64,000 nucleotides of DNA, taken from the NCBI RefSeq assembly GCF_020551945.1, contig NZ_JAJBZH010000002.1:434001-498000 (forward strand). The letters are read 5' to 3'. Shown one piece after another: positions 17,907-25,930 of this stretch. The position numbers and the translations under genes are program-made. The notes beneath the pieces are model-generated. The model had not been told where the DNA came from. It saw only the letters and a program-made list of their open reading frames with translations, and made no database searches. This DNA comes from Cellulosimicrobium marinum (GTDB taxonomy: Bacteria > Actinomycetota > Actinomycetes > Actinomycetales > Cellulomonadaceae). Position 1 is the stretch's first letter. Every line of letters starts with the position of its first letter.

Positions 17907-18307
17907 GCGGTGCCCCCCGGGGTCTCGACGATGACGTTCGTGGCCTTGACGACGGCGACGGCGAGGCTGCCGGGCTCGAGCCGCAGCTCGCGGACGGCCT
18001 CGGTGCTCATGAGGGACACGACGCGCTGGCCGCCGGACAGCATCTCGACCTGGGACATGACGCGGTCGCTCACCACGTCGGTGACGAGCCCGACGAACCG
18101 GTTCCGGGCGGAGCGGGTCACGCCGGACGGGTCGGGGGTGGGGCGTGCGTGGGTCGCCGCGAGGCGCGCGAGGTCGGCGCCGTCGACGACCTTGCGCCCG
18201 GCGTCGTCGGCGTGCGCGTCGAGGTCGCCGGCGTCGACCCAGCGGCGCACGGTGTCGTCGCTGACGCCGAGCAGGTCGGCGGCTTCCTTGATCCGAAACT
18301 GCGGCAT
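17903..18307 (-). CDS. ModE-like regulator: excisionase-type HTH plus TOBE domain
   Basis: A 134-residue protein. The N-terminal half is a MerR/excisionase-type DNA-binding fold (RIKEAADLLGVSDDTVRRWV). The C-terminal half is one mop/TOBE domain (ARNRFVGLVTDVVSDRVMSQ ... LAVAVVKATNVIVE) that binds molybdate. It is the first gene of the molybdate uptake operon, so it is the likely molybdate sensor. TAAGGT at 18315-18320 lies 7 nt from ATG, implying a leaderless message. Confidence 0.88.
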   Translation of the reverse strand: MPQFRIKEAADLLGVSDDTVRRWVDAGDLDAHADDAGRKVVDGADLARLAATHARPTPDPSGVTRSARNRFVGLVTDVVSDRVMSQVEMLSGGQRVVSLMSTEAVRELRLEPGSLAVAVVKATNVIVETPGGTA

Positions 18308-18314
18308 GAGAGAC

Positions 18315-18335
18315 ACCTTAGTGCCGCATCTGCGG
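18315..18335 (-). promoter_or_regulatory. Promoter and palindrome of the molybdate operon
   Basis: The -10 box TAAGGT (18320-18315, minus strand) is followed upstream by CCGCATCTGCGG (18324-18335), a perfect 5-2-5 palindrome that would overlap bound RNA polymerase. It may be the operator of the ModE-like protein; the classical enterobacterial ModE site is not present. Confidence 0.42.
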
Positions 18336-18379
18336 AACCGTGGATCAGGTCGTGGCGGGCGTCGTGGCAGGCTCTGACC

Positions 18380-18964
18380 GTGACCGGCACCAGCATCCCG
18401 ACGTCCGTGCGCGTGGCGTTCGAGGACCCGACCGCCCCCGACGTGCTCGCGCTCCTCCAGGAGCACCTCGACGAGATGCGTGCGACGTCGCCGCCCGAGA
18501 GCGTGCACGCGCTCGATGTCGACCGCCTGCGGGTCCCCGGGATCGCGTTCGTCACCGCGCGGGACGCCGACGGCACGCTGCTCGGGTGCGGTGCCCTCAA
18601 GCAGCACGCGGACGGTCTGGGCGAGCTCAAGTCGATGCGGACGGCCGCGTCGGCCCGGGGTCGTGGCGTGGCGGCGACGGTCCTCGGCTTCCTGCTCGAC
18701 GACGCGCGGCGGCGCGGGACGACGCGGGTGAGCCTGGAGACCGGGGTGGAGGACCTCTTCGCACCCGCGCGTCGGCTCTACGAGCGGCACGGGTTCGTCG
18801 CGTGCGCGCCGTTCGCGGACTACACGGACGACCCGAACAGCGTGTTCCTCACGCTCACGCTCACGAGCGGATCGGGCGGTCCGGGCGGACCGGGCGGTCC
18901 GGAAGGCCCGGAAGGTCCGGGAGGGACGGACGTCAGGACGGCCGCAGCGCCTGGGCGAGCATGA
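18380..18964 (+). CDS. GNAT family N-acetyltransferase with Gly-Pro-rich tail
   Basis: A 194-residue acetyltransferase. The acetyl-CoA loop lies in ELKSMRTAASARGRGVAATVLGF-like sequence near residue 85 (SARGRGVA), and the fold ends YERHGFVACAPFADY. The last 30 residues become a collagen-like run of GGP/GPE triplets. That tail overlaps the 3' end of the convergent VOC gene by 32 nt. GTG at 18380 lies 6 nt after CAGGCT, suggesting a leaderless start. Substrate unknown. Confidence 0.86.
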   Translation: MTGTSIPTSVRVAFEDPTAPDVLALLQEHLDEMRATSPPESVHALDVDRLRVPGIAFVTARDADGTLLGCGALKQHADGLGELKSMRTAASARGRGVAATVLGFLLDDARRRGTTRVSLETGVEDLFAPARRLYERHGFVACAPFADYTDDPNSVFLTLTLTSGSGGPGGPGGPEGPEGPGGTDVRTAAAPGRA

Positions 18965-19370
18965 CGATGATGCCGCTCGGGCCGCGCACGTACGTGAGCC
19001 GGTAGGTGTCCTCGTAGGTGCCGACGCCGCGGAGCGGGTGGCAGCCGTGGCGCGCGGCGATCTCCAGCGCGGCGTCGAGGTCGTCGACGGAGAACGCGAC
19101 GCGGTGCATCCCGATCTCGTGCGGGCGCGTGGGCTCCGTCTCGATCGCGTCGGGGTGCAGGTACTCGAAGAGCTCGATCGTGCCCTGCCCGTCGGGGGTC
19201 TGGAGCATGGCGATCTTCGCGTGGTTGCCGTCGAGCCCGACGGCGGTGTCGGCCCACTCGCCGCTGATGGTGTCCCGACCGACGACCCTGAGGCCGAGGT
19301 CGGTGAAGAAGGCGATCGCGGCGTCGATGTCCCGCACGGCGATGCCGACGTTCTCCAGCCGGACGGTCAT
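18933..19370 (-). CDS. VOC family protein (methylmalonyl-CoA epimerase/glyoxalase-like)
   Basis: A 145-residue protein with two beta-alpha-beta-beta-beta vicinal-oxygen-chelate modules. The first begins LENVGIAVRDIDAAIAFFTD; the second has HRVAFSVDDLDAALE and ends GPSGIIVMLAQ. His and Glu ligands (VGIAV is not a His start, so the first ligand may differ) leave the activity open between epimerase, glyoxalase and lyase types. ATG at 19370 is preferred over 19379, because TAGCAT at 19383-19378 leaves 7 nt before it. Confidence 0.84.
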   Translation of the reverse strand: MTVRLENVGIAVRDIDAAIAFFTDLGLRVVGRDTISGEWADTAVGLDGNHAKIAMLQTPDGQGTIELFEYLHPDAIETEPTRPHEIGMHRVAFSVDDLDAALEIAARHGCHPLRGVGTYEDTYRLTYVRGPSGIIVMLAQALRPS

Positions 19371-19404
19371 GCGACCCATGCTAGCGAGCGGCTCCGGACG
19401 GCGA

Positions 19405-19438
19405 AGGACCCCGTGACCGGTGTCGGTCACGGGGTCCT
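19405..19438 (-). terminator. 14-bp hairpin downstream of the DoxX gene
   Basis: AGGACCCCGTGACC (19405-19418) pairs perfectly with 19425-19438 around the loop GGTGTC. It lies 48 nt past the DoxX stop and 35 nt before the VOC gene start on the same strand, which separates the two transcripts. No T-run follows. Confidence 0.85.
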
Positions 19439-19485
19439 CGGGTCGTCGCTCCCCCTGCACGGGCGGGCCTGGGTCCGCCGGGGGG

Positions 19486-20019
19486 TCATGCGTCGCGCGT
19501 CATCCGGGCGCCGAGGGCGACGGCGGCCACGACGGCCGCGCCGGTGACGAGCACCGCGTCCTTGAGGACGTACTGGCCCATGAGGGTGACGCCGTCGCCG
19601 AAGAGCTCGCCCGCGAACAGCACGAGCGGGGAGAGGATCCCGACGAGCGCGACGCCGAGGGCGACGAGCCCGGTCTTGAGGAGCCGTCCCGTGACGAGCG
19701 TGAGGCCGATGAACACCTCCAGCACGGCGGTGAAGATCACGGCGGCGGTGCCCCCGACGATCCCGAACGTCAGCGTCTCGACCGTGCGGGCCGCGATCGA
19801 CTCCGCGGGGCTCGCGCCGGGGAAGAACTTCAGGACCCCGAACCCGAGGAACACGAGTCCGAGAGCGACCCGCAGCGCTGGGACGGACCAGCGGGTGAGG
19901 AACGTCGCGAGGGTGGCGATCGCGGTGTCGGCGACGCGGGCTGCGGTCTGCAGCGGGCGGACCGACGGTCCGCGGAACGCGCGGGGCGGCGTGACCGGCG
20001 CGGGGTGGGCAGTGGACAT
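19486..20019 (-). CDS. DoxX family membrane protein
   Basis: A 177-residue protein with four hydrophobic helices beginning near residue 45 (LRVALGLVFLGFGVLKFFPG), the DoxX pattern. It has a charged N-terminal leader. Members are often linked to thiol or oxidative stress and to quinone oxidoreductases; no partner is adjacent here. AAGGAGA before ATG at 20019 fixes the start. Confidence 0.86.
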   Translation of the reverse strand: MSTAHPAPVTPPRAFRGPSVRPLQTAARVADTAIATLATFLTRWSVPALRVALGLVFLGFGVLKFFPGASPAESIAARTVETLTFGIVGGTAAVIFTAVLEVFIGLTLVTGRLLKTGLVALGVALVGILSPLVLFAGELFGDGVTLMGQYVLKDAVLVTGAAVVAAVALGARMTRDA

Positions 20020-20147
20020 CGTGCTGTCTCCTTCGTGGGTGGTGCGGCCGGAGGTGGCCGCTCCAGGAAGGAGCGTCGGTCGCGCGCCACGATGCACGGT
20101 GGCGCAGATCTCACCCGCTCGGTGTCGGCGGCGGTGGACCGTCCGCG

Positions 20148-21281
20148 TCAGCCGCAGTCCGCGGCCTCGTACGGGGTCGGCACCGACTCGGGCTCGCCCG
20201 CGCCGTCGTCCACGAGGAGCGTCACCGACCCGGCCGGCACGGACGCGGACCGGGTGCTGAACGACTGGTAGGCGCTGCGCCCGGGGGCGAGGCCGTCGAC
20301 GGTGCGCTGCCCGGCGTCGGTCCGGAGCGTCACGTCGACCGGGTCGTCGCCGACGTTCTCCGCCCGCACGGCGAGGTGCGCGGTCCCGGCGAGGCAGCGG
20401 ACGTCGACCTGCGTCGTCACGGGCGGCAGTTCGCGCACCCGCACGTCGCGGTACGACACGACGTCGGGCGCCGACCCGTGCGCCTGCACGCCGACGTAGC
20501 CGACGAGGCCGCGGCTGCTCGAGTCGGGGTCGTTCGGGCGGCCGGGGAAGGGCACGCCGGGCAGGTTCTCGTACTCGTTGATGACGACGCCGTCACGGAT
20601 CACCGTGTAGTGCTGCCCGACGACGCGCACCTCCAGCTCCGTCCACGTCCCCTTGGGCACGGGGTTGGCCCGGTCGAGGCCGATGTCGGCGAAGCCGTAC
20701 ACGGAGCCGGTCTTGCGCGGGTCGTTTGAGCCGGACTCGGGGGAGTCGTTCACCTGGATCTCGTGGCCGCAGTTCACCGCGATCCACGACAGGTTGTTCG
20801 TCTCGTTCCCGTTGAACGTCGTCGGGCAGCCCTCGACGGGGCCGGACAGGTCGGGGAAGCGGACCTGGACGCCGCTGTTGCCCCGCAGGTCGCCGGGCGC
20901 GTCGTCGCGGAGCTGGACCTTGAGGGAGAAGTCGCCGTACTGCCGCACGGGGTACCAGAGGGTGCCGAAGCCGCCGCCCTCGCCCGCCCGGCTGCGCATG
21001 GTGCCGTCGTCCAGGAGGTCGAAGCCGCCCTGTCCGGCGTACTCCCACGCGTCGAACGACTCCTGCGTGCCGTCGAAGATCACCTCGTACCCGGCGTCGT
21101 CGACCTCCCCGGTCGCCTCCGCCGGACCCGGCGCCAGGTCCGAGGTCGAGCCCGGGACGAGGGCGGACGCGGGTGCCGCGAGCCCGACGACGAGCGCCGC
21201 GGCGCAGGCCCCGGCGAGACGTCGCGCACGACGGTGGTGGTGGGTGGTGGACGGAGAGGTGTCGGGCAGGGCGGGGCGCAT
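20148..21281 (-). CDS. Secreted DUF1080 (3-keto-disaccharide hydrolase-type) protein
   Basis: A 377-residue exported protein. A signal peptide ends near PASALV (residue 41). Residues about 65-285 form a DUF1080 laminin-G-like fold (EVIFDGTQESFDAWEY ... GLVGYVGVQAHG ... VSYRDVRVREL). A Cys-bearing C-terminal beta module of about 85 residues follows. Some DUF1080 members hydrolyse 3-keto-glycosides, others only bind glycans. With no oxidoreductase partner here, carbohydrate binding or hydrolysis outside the cell is the most that can be inferred. Confidence 0.86.
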   Translation of the reverse strand: MRPALPDTSPSTTHHHRRARRLAGACAAALVVGLAAPASALVPGSTSDLAPGPAEATGEVDDAGYEVIFDGTQESFDAWEYAGQGGFDLLDDGTMRSRAGEGGGFGTLWYPVRQYGDFSLKVQLRDDAPGDLRGNSGVQVRFPDLSGPVEGCPTTFNGNETNNLSWIAVNCGHEIQVNDSPESGSNDPRKTGSVYGFADIGLDRANPVPKGTWTELEVRVVGQHYTVIRDGVVINEYENLPGVPFPGRPNDPDSSSRGLVGYVGVQAHGSAPDVVSYRDVRVRELPPVTTQVDVRCLAGTAHLAVRAENVGDDPVDVTLRTDAGQRTVDGLAPGRSAYQSFSTRSASVPAGSVTLLVDDGAGEPESVPTPYEAADCG

Positions 21282-21375
21282 CGGAACTCCTTCGTTCGAC
21301 GGTCGGACAGCCGCACGTCCACCCTAGGCACGGTTGCCCGCGGCTCTCAACGGCTGGCGCGGGTAGCGTGCGGCC

Positions 21376-21885
21376 ATGACCACCCCGCCGCCCGTGCCCG
21401 ACGTGACCGTCGCCGTCGTCACCGTCTCCGACCGCTGCTCGCGCGGCGAGGCGCAGGACCGGTCCGGCCCGCTCCTCGTGGGCCTGCTGCGCGAGGCGGG
21501 GTACGACCGCGTCGAGGCACGCGTGGTGCCCGACGGCGCGGAGTCGGTGCGCGACGTGATCCTCGCCGTCCTGGCCGACGGCGCGCGCGTCGTCCTCACG
21601 ACGGGCGGCACCGGGGTGGGGCCGCGCGACCTCACGCCGGAGGGGACGCGGCTCGTCGTCGACCAGGAGGTGCCGGGCGTCGCCGAGGAGCTGCGTCGAC
21701 GGGGAGCCGCGCACGTGGCGGCGGCGGTGCTCTCGCGCGGCACGGCCGGGACGGCGCTTGGCCCGGCCGGGCGGGCGTTCGTCGTCAACCTCCCCGGGTC
21801 CACGGGGGGCGTGCGCGACGGGTGGGCCGTGCTCGCCCCGCTCCTGCCGCACGTCGTGGCGCAGCTCGACGGCGGCGACCACTGA
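21376..21885 (+). CDS. MogA/MoaB family molybdenum cofactor biosynthesis protein
   Basis: A 169-residue molybdopterin adenylyltransferase-type protein, activating molybdopterin before molybdenum insertion. Landmarks are VVTVSDRCSRGEAQDRSGP at the N-terminus and the MPT-binding TTGGTGVGPRDLTPEGT near residue 75. The TAGCGT box at 21364-21369 leaves 6 nt before ATG, so it is probably leaderless. It converges on the moaD end of the cofactor operon. Confidence 0.93.
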   Translation: MTTPPPVPDVTVAVVTVSDRCSRGEAQDRSGPLLVGLLREAGYDRVEARVVPDGAESVRDVILAVLADGARVVLTTGGTGVGPRDLTPEGTRLVVDQEVPGVAEELRRRGAAHVAAAVLSRGTAGTALGPAGRAFVVNLPGSTGGVRDGWAVLAPLLPHVVAQLDGGDH

Positions 21886-21911
21886 CGGTCGACCGGTGAC
21901 GGGGCCGTGCG

Positions 21912-22148
21912 TCAGCCGCCCGCGAAGGGCGGCAGCACGTCGACGAGCGTGTCGGGGCCGACCGGTGCCGCGTCGTCGGCGGCACGCACCCCGCCGACGA
22001 GCAGCGAACAGCGCGGCAGGACGTCGTGCAGCGCCGGGTGGTGGGCGACGAGCGCGGCGTGCAGCTCGCCCACCGTCGCCGCCGCCACCGACTCCGACTC
22101 CACGCCCGCGGCCTCGCGGGCCCCGGCGAAGTACCGCACCGTCGCCAC
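21912..22148 (-). CDS. moaD: MoaD/ThiS family sulfur carrier
   Basis: A 78-residue ubiquitin-fold protein ending PPFAGG, the di-Gly tail that carries thiocarboxylate sulfur to molybdopterin synthase. It starts VATVRYFAGAREAAG, typical of MoaD. Its GTG start at 22148 is one base after the DUF6457 stop, so the genes are coupled. No MoaE gene is in this window. Confidence 0.88.
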   Translation of the reverse strand: MATVRYFAGAREAAGVESESVAAATVGELHAALVAHHPALHDVLPRCSLLVGGVRAADDAAPVGPDTLVDVLPPFAGG

Positions 22149-22149
22149 G

Positions 22150-22434
22150 TCAGCCCTCCCCGGGGGCCGTGCCGGGCAGCTCGGGCTCCGGCGTCCACGC
22201 GAGCGCGAGCTCCGTCGCCCGCTCCACGACGTCCTCCACCGCGTGGTCCGTGCCCTCGCCCCGCGCGACCCCGGCCACGTATCCGGCGACGAACGTCGTC
22301 AGCGGCGCGGCGGGCCGTTCGACGTTGTGGGCGGCGTCGCGCGCGAGGGCGAGGATCGCGCCCATGTCGACGGCGTCCCGGTCGAGGCCGAACTCGTCGA
22401 CGAGAGCGTCCACCCAGCGTTCGAGGTTGGTCAT
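22150..22434 (-). CDS. DUF6457 family protein of the Moco operon
   Basis: A 94-residue mostly helical protein (LERWVDALVDEFGLDRDAVD ... LARDAAHNVERPAAPLTTFV) that resembles DUF6457, often encoded with, or fused to, MobA in actinobacteria. Its ATG overlaps the mobA stop by 4 nt (ATGA), and its stop lies 1 nt before moaD. A helper role in cofactor synthesis follows from context only. Confidence 0.78.
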   Translation of the reverse strand: MTNLERWVDALVDEFGLDRDAVDMGAILALARDAAHNVERPAAPLTTFVAGYVAGVARGEGTDHAVEDVVERATELALAWTPEPELPGTAPGEG

Positions 22435-23081
22435 CGCGGCCTCCTGTGCTCTGCGGCGCGGGTCTGCTCGTCGGCATCCTGCCACGTGTCGACGTCGTCC
22501 GTGACCCCCTCGCGGTCCTCGACGTGCACGGCCGCGAGCGCCCCGAGGAGGCGGTGCGCGGGTGCGCCGTCGAGCCCGCCGTCGGTGCGCAGCCGCTCGA
22601 CGGCCGCGGCGAGCGCCCGGCGCCGGTACAGCCCGACGAGCCACTGGTCGCGTCCGTCGCGCACCGCGCGCACGGCCTCGACGCGACCGTCGACCGGCTG
22701 GTCCGCACGGGCCGCCGCGGCGAGGAGTAGGGGCACGGCGTCGCCCGCGCGCGGGACGTCGCAGGCGAGCACGAGCACCCAGGCGGGGGGTGCGCCGTCG
22801 GGCACGGGGGCCGCGTCGAGCGCGGCGAGCCCGGCGGCGATCCCCGCGGCGGGACCGCCGAACGGCGGGTCCTCGCGAGCCAGCAGGTAGCGCGCCGGGT
22901 CGGCGAGCGTGTCCGGACCGACGACGACCCGCGCCCGGGCGCCGGCCGTCGCCGCGAGCGCGTGCTCCAGCAGGGGGCGCCCCGCGACGACCAGGCCCGG
23001 CTTCGGCACGCCGAGGCGTCGCGCGCGCCCGCCGGCGAGGACGACCGCGTCGTGCGCGGGGGCGCCGCCGGGACCGGTCAC
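22431..23081 (-). CDS. mobA: Molybdenum cofactor guanylyltransferase (MobA-type NTP transferase)
   Basis: A 216-residue nucleotidyltransferase with VVLAGGRARRLGVPKPGL at the N-terminus (LAGGxxxRxGxxKP motif) and VLACDVPRAG near residue 100. It would attach GMP to the molybdenum cofactor. GTG at 23081 overlaps the moaC stop by 4 nt; the frame remains open upstream but that is moaC shadow. MobA rather than a cytidylyl homologue is likely but not certain. Confidence 0.9.
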   Translation of the reverse strand: MTGPGGAPAHDAVVLAGGRARRLGVPKPGLVVAGRPLLEHALAATAGARARVVVGPDTLADPARYLLAREDPPFGGPAAGIAAGLAALDAAPVPDGAPPAWVLVLACDVPRAGDAVPLLLAAAARADQPVDGRVEAVRAVRDGRDQWLVGLYRRRALAAAVERLRTDGGLDGAPAHRLLGALAAVHVEDREGVTDDVDTWQDADEQTRAAEHRRPR

Positions 23082-23548
23082 GGCGTCCGGTGCCAGTCGC
23101 CCGACTTCCCGCCCGTCTTCGCGACGAGGCGCACGTCGGTGAGCTCGACCGCCTTGTCGAGGCCCTTCACCATGTCGACCACCGCGAGCCCCGCGACGGC
23201 CACGGCCGTCAGCGCCTCCATCTCGACGCCCGTGCGGTCGGCCGTGCGGACCGTCGAGGTGACGTCGACGCCGTGATCGCCCACCGCGAGGTCGACGGTC
23301 GCGCCGTGCACCCCGATGACGTGCGCGAGCGGCAGCAGCTCGGCGGTGCGCTTGGCCGCGGCGATCCCCGCGACGCGCGCGACGGCCAGCACGTCGCCCT
23401 TGGGGACGGCGCCGTCGCGCAGCGCTGCGACGACGGCCGGCGGGCAGCGCACCACGCCGGTCGCGGTCGCGGACCGGACCGTCGGCCGCTTCTCGGTGAC
23501 GTCCACCATGCGCGCGTGACCGCGCTCGTCGAGGTGCGTGAAGCTCAT
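23078..23548 (-). CDS. moaC: Cyclic pyranopterin monophosphate synthase MoaC
   Basis: A 156-residue MoaC, which forms cyclic pyranopterin monophosphate in the first part of Moco synthesis. Typical segments are MVDVTEKRPTVRSATATG, KGDVLAVARVAGIAAAKRT, LLPLAHVIGVH and MEALTAVAVAGLAVVDMVKG. It leads the moaC-mobA-DUF6457-moaD cluster, whose genes overlap or abut. A 156-nt gap without visible features separates it from moeA on the same strand. Confidence 0.96.
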   Translation of the reverse strand: MSFTHLDERGHARMVDVTEKRPTVRSATATGVVRCPPAVVAALRDGAVPKGDVLAVARVAGIAAAKRTAELLPLAHVIGVHGATVDLAVGDHGVDVTSTVRTADRTGVEMEALTAVAVAGLAVVDMVKGLDKAVELTDVRLVAKTGGKSGDWHRTP

Positions 23549-23704
23549 GGGCCCACTCTTCCACGTGGGGCTCTCTCCCCCCGCCGTGCCGAGGACGAGG
23601 TTGCTCGCCGTCGAGCACGGTCCTGATGCCGGAATCGGGCGCAGAACGACAGCAAGCCCGTGGTCGGCGGACGCGGTGTCGGTCAGTCGAACATCAGGAG
23701 CAGG

Positions 23705-25027
23705 TCAGCGCAGCAGGAGGACGCGCACCGCGTCGCCCGGCCCGACGGCGCTGACGTCGGCCGGGACGACGGCGACCGCGTCGGCGTGCGCGAGCGCCGA
23801 GACGCGGTGCGACCCCGAGCCGCGGCCCCCGGTGGCGCGCGACGCGAGGAGGACGCGCGCGTCGTCGGGCCCGGCGTGCCGCACGAGCACGAGCTGCTCG
23901 CGGCCGGCGGGCGACGGCCACCCCTCGCCCGCGACACGCGTCACCAGCGCCGGCCGGGGGTCGGGCACGCCGCGCAGCCGGTCGACCACGGGGCCCACGA
24001 AGAGCTCGGACGACACGAACGCGCTCACCGGGTTGCCCGGCAGCGCCAGCCACGGCACGCCGCGCCAACGTGCGAGACCCTGCGGCCTGCCGGGCTGCAT
24101 CCCGACGGCGACGAGGCGGTCGTCGTCCACGGCTCCCGCCCAGGGCGTGCCCGCGCGCGCCGCCGGGTCGAGCAGCGCGCGCACCACGTCGAACGCCCCC
24201 GCGCTGACCCCGCCCGTCGTGACGACGAGGTCCGCGGGCGCGCGGACGCCGTCGGGCCACGTCGAGGAGAGCGCGACGTCGTCGAGCGCGGCGGCCAGCG
24301 CCTGCGGGGTGTCGCCGACCGCGCCGCGCCGCACGACGTGCGCACCGCGGGACCGGACCACGGCGGCGAGGAGGACCGAGTTCGAGTCGGGCAAGGACCC
24401 GGGGCCGGGGTCGACGCCCGCGGGCACGAGCTCGCTGCCCGTCGACAGCACGGCGACGCGCGGCGGCCGGTGCACGGGCAGCACGCCGTGCCCCGCCGAC
24501 GCCGCGACAGACACGTGCCGGGCCGCGAGGACCGTGCCCGCCGTCAGCACCACGTCGCCCCGCCGCAGGTCCTCGCCGCACGGCCGCACGTGGTCCCGGC
24601 GCACCTCGGCCGTCGGCAGCGTGACGTGCGCCGGGGCGCCCGCGCCGGGGGCGAACCGCACCGCCGACGTCGCCTCCACCGGCACGACGGCGTCGCACCC
24701 CGGGGGGAGCGGCGCGCCCGTCATGATCCGCGCCGCCTCACCGGGCCCGACGCGCGGGACGTCGCCCGACCCCGCCGGCACGTCGGCGACCACGCGCAAG
24801 GTCACGGGCGCCGGCGGCGACGCGTGCGCCACGTCGACCGCCCGCACCGCGAACCCGTCCATCGCGGCGACGTCCGCCGCGGGGGCGTCGAGCCGGGAGG
24901 CCACGTCGCGGGCGAGCACGTGCCCCGGTGCGACGTCCAGCGGCACCTCCACGACGCCCGACGGCACGACCAGGGCCAGCACGTCCGCCAGGTGCTCGTC
25001 GACACGACGGCGCTCGCGGGAGGTCAT
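23705..25027 (-). CDS. moeA: Molybdopterin molybdotransferase MoeA
   Basis: A 440-residue MoeA, which inserts molybdate into adenylated molybdopterin. The N-terminal region has ASRLDAPAADVAAMDGFAVR, and the central MPT-binding part has ATGSELVPAG-type (LSTGSELV), TTGGVSAGAFDVV and WLALPGNPVSAFVS. The C-terminal beta barrel ends AVRVLLLR. TAGCGT at 25039-25034 lies 6 nt before ATG, so the transcript is probably leaderless. Confidence 0.96.
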   Translation of the reverse strand: MTSRERRRVDEHLADVLALVVPSGVVEVPLDVAPGHVLARDVASRLDAPAADVAAMDGFAVRAVDVAHASPPAPVTLRVVADVPAGSGDVPRVGPGEAARIMTGAPLPPGCDAVVPVEATSAVRFAPGAGAPAHVTLPTAEVRRDHVRPCGEDLRRGDVVLTAGTVLAARHVSVAASAGHGVLPVHRPPRVAVLSTGSELVPAGVDPGPGSLPDSNSVLLAAVVRSRGAHVVRRGAVGDTPQALAAALDDVALSSTWPDGVRAPADLVVTTGGVSAGAFDVVRALLDPAARAGTPWAGAVDDDRLVAVGMQPGRPQGLARWRGVPWLALPGNPVSAFVSSELFVGPVVDRLRGVPDPRPALVTRVAGEGWPSPAGREQLVLVRHAGPDDARVLLASRATGGRGSGSHRVSALAHADAVAVVPADVSAVGPGDAVRVLLLR

Positions 25028-25140
25028 GGCCGAACGCTACCGAAGCGGCCACGGTCCGGATGCCGTTCCTCCGGCGCTCGGCTAGGTTGGTCGCGGAGTC
25101 AAGAAGCGGCCCGAAACCCCCTGGATCCAGGAGGACTGAC

Positions 25141-25890
25141 ATGGCCTCGAGCTCCGTGACCACCGACAGCGCCGCGCCGACGACGCCCGTCCGCCCCGCC
25201 TCCCTCGCCGAGGTGCTGGCCGTGGGGACGCACCTGCTCGTGGGGCAGTACCGGGTCGAGCTCGCGTCCGGCACCTGGTGGTGGTCCGACGAGGTGTACA
25301 CCATGCACGGCTGGGAGCCGGGCGACGTCGAGCCGGGCCTCGACGCCCTGCGCTCCCGCAAGCACCCGGACGACCGCTCGCGCGTCGTGCGCGCCGCGAC
25401 CGAGTCCCTGCGCTCCGGCCGCCCCTTCTCCTGCTCGCACCGCATCGTCGACGGCCACGGGCGCGCCCGCTCCGTCGTCGTCACGGGGCAGGGGCGCCGC
25501 GACGAGCGCGGCCGTGTCGTCGAGATCGCCGGGTACGTCGTCGACGTCTCCCCGGTGCACCGCGAGGTGCTGGACCGGGAGGCGAACCGGGCCGTGTCCC
25601 GCGCGTTCGTCAGCGCGGCGGCCGTCGAGCAGGCCAAGGGCGTGCTCATGGCCGTCCACGGCGTGGACGACGTGGCTGCCGCGCACCTGCTCGCCGAGGC
25701 CGCGGGCGCAGCCGGCGTCCCCGTGCAGGAGACCGCCGCGCAGGTCATGAAGGCGCTCACGAAGGCCGGGGGAATCGGCCCCACCGCCGACGCGACGGTC
25801 GCCGGGGCGATCGCCGCCGTCAAGCCCGTCGCCCGGCCGCACGCCCACGAGGCGCAGCTCGCGCGGCGTCGCGAGCCCGCGCGCCGTTGA
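25141..25890 (+). CDS. PAS-ANTAR regulator
   Basis: A 249-residue soluble regulator. Residues about 38-140 form a PAS domain (GTWWWSDEVYTMHGWEPGDV). Residues about 150-210 form an ANTAR RNA-binding domain (AAAVEQAKGVLMAVHGVDDVAAAHLL). A basic tail follows. ANTAR proteins bind paired hairpins in nascent RNA to prevent termination. CCAGGAGG at 25127-25134 supports ATG, and TAGGTT at 25083-25088 is the likely -10. It resembles the PAS-ANTAR protein at 27.9 kb closely, so the two are paralogues. Confidence 0.9.
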   Translation: MASSSVTTDSAAPTTPVRPASLAEVLAVGTHLLVGQYRVELASGTWWWSDEVYTMHGWEPGDVEPGLDALRSRKHPDDRSRVVRAATESLRSGRPFSCSHRIVDGHGRARSVVVTGQGRRDERGRVVEIAGYVVDVSPVHREVLDREANRAVSRAFVSAAAVEQAKGVLMAVHGVDDVAAAHLLAEAAGAAGVPVQETAAQVMKALTKAGGIGPTADATVAGAIAAVKPVARPHAHEAQLARRREPARR

Positions 25891-25930
25891 CCCGCCGACA
25901 GGTACCGCAGAAGCAGAGGAGGAGAACCTG

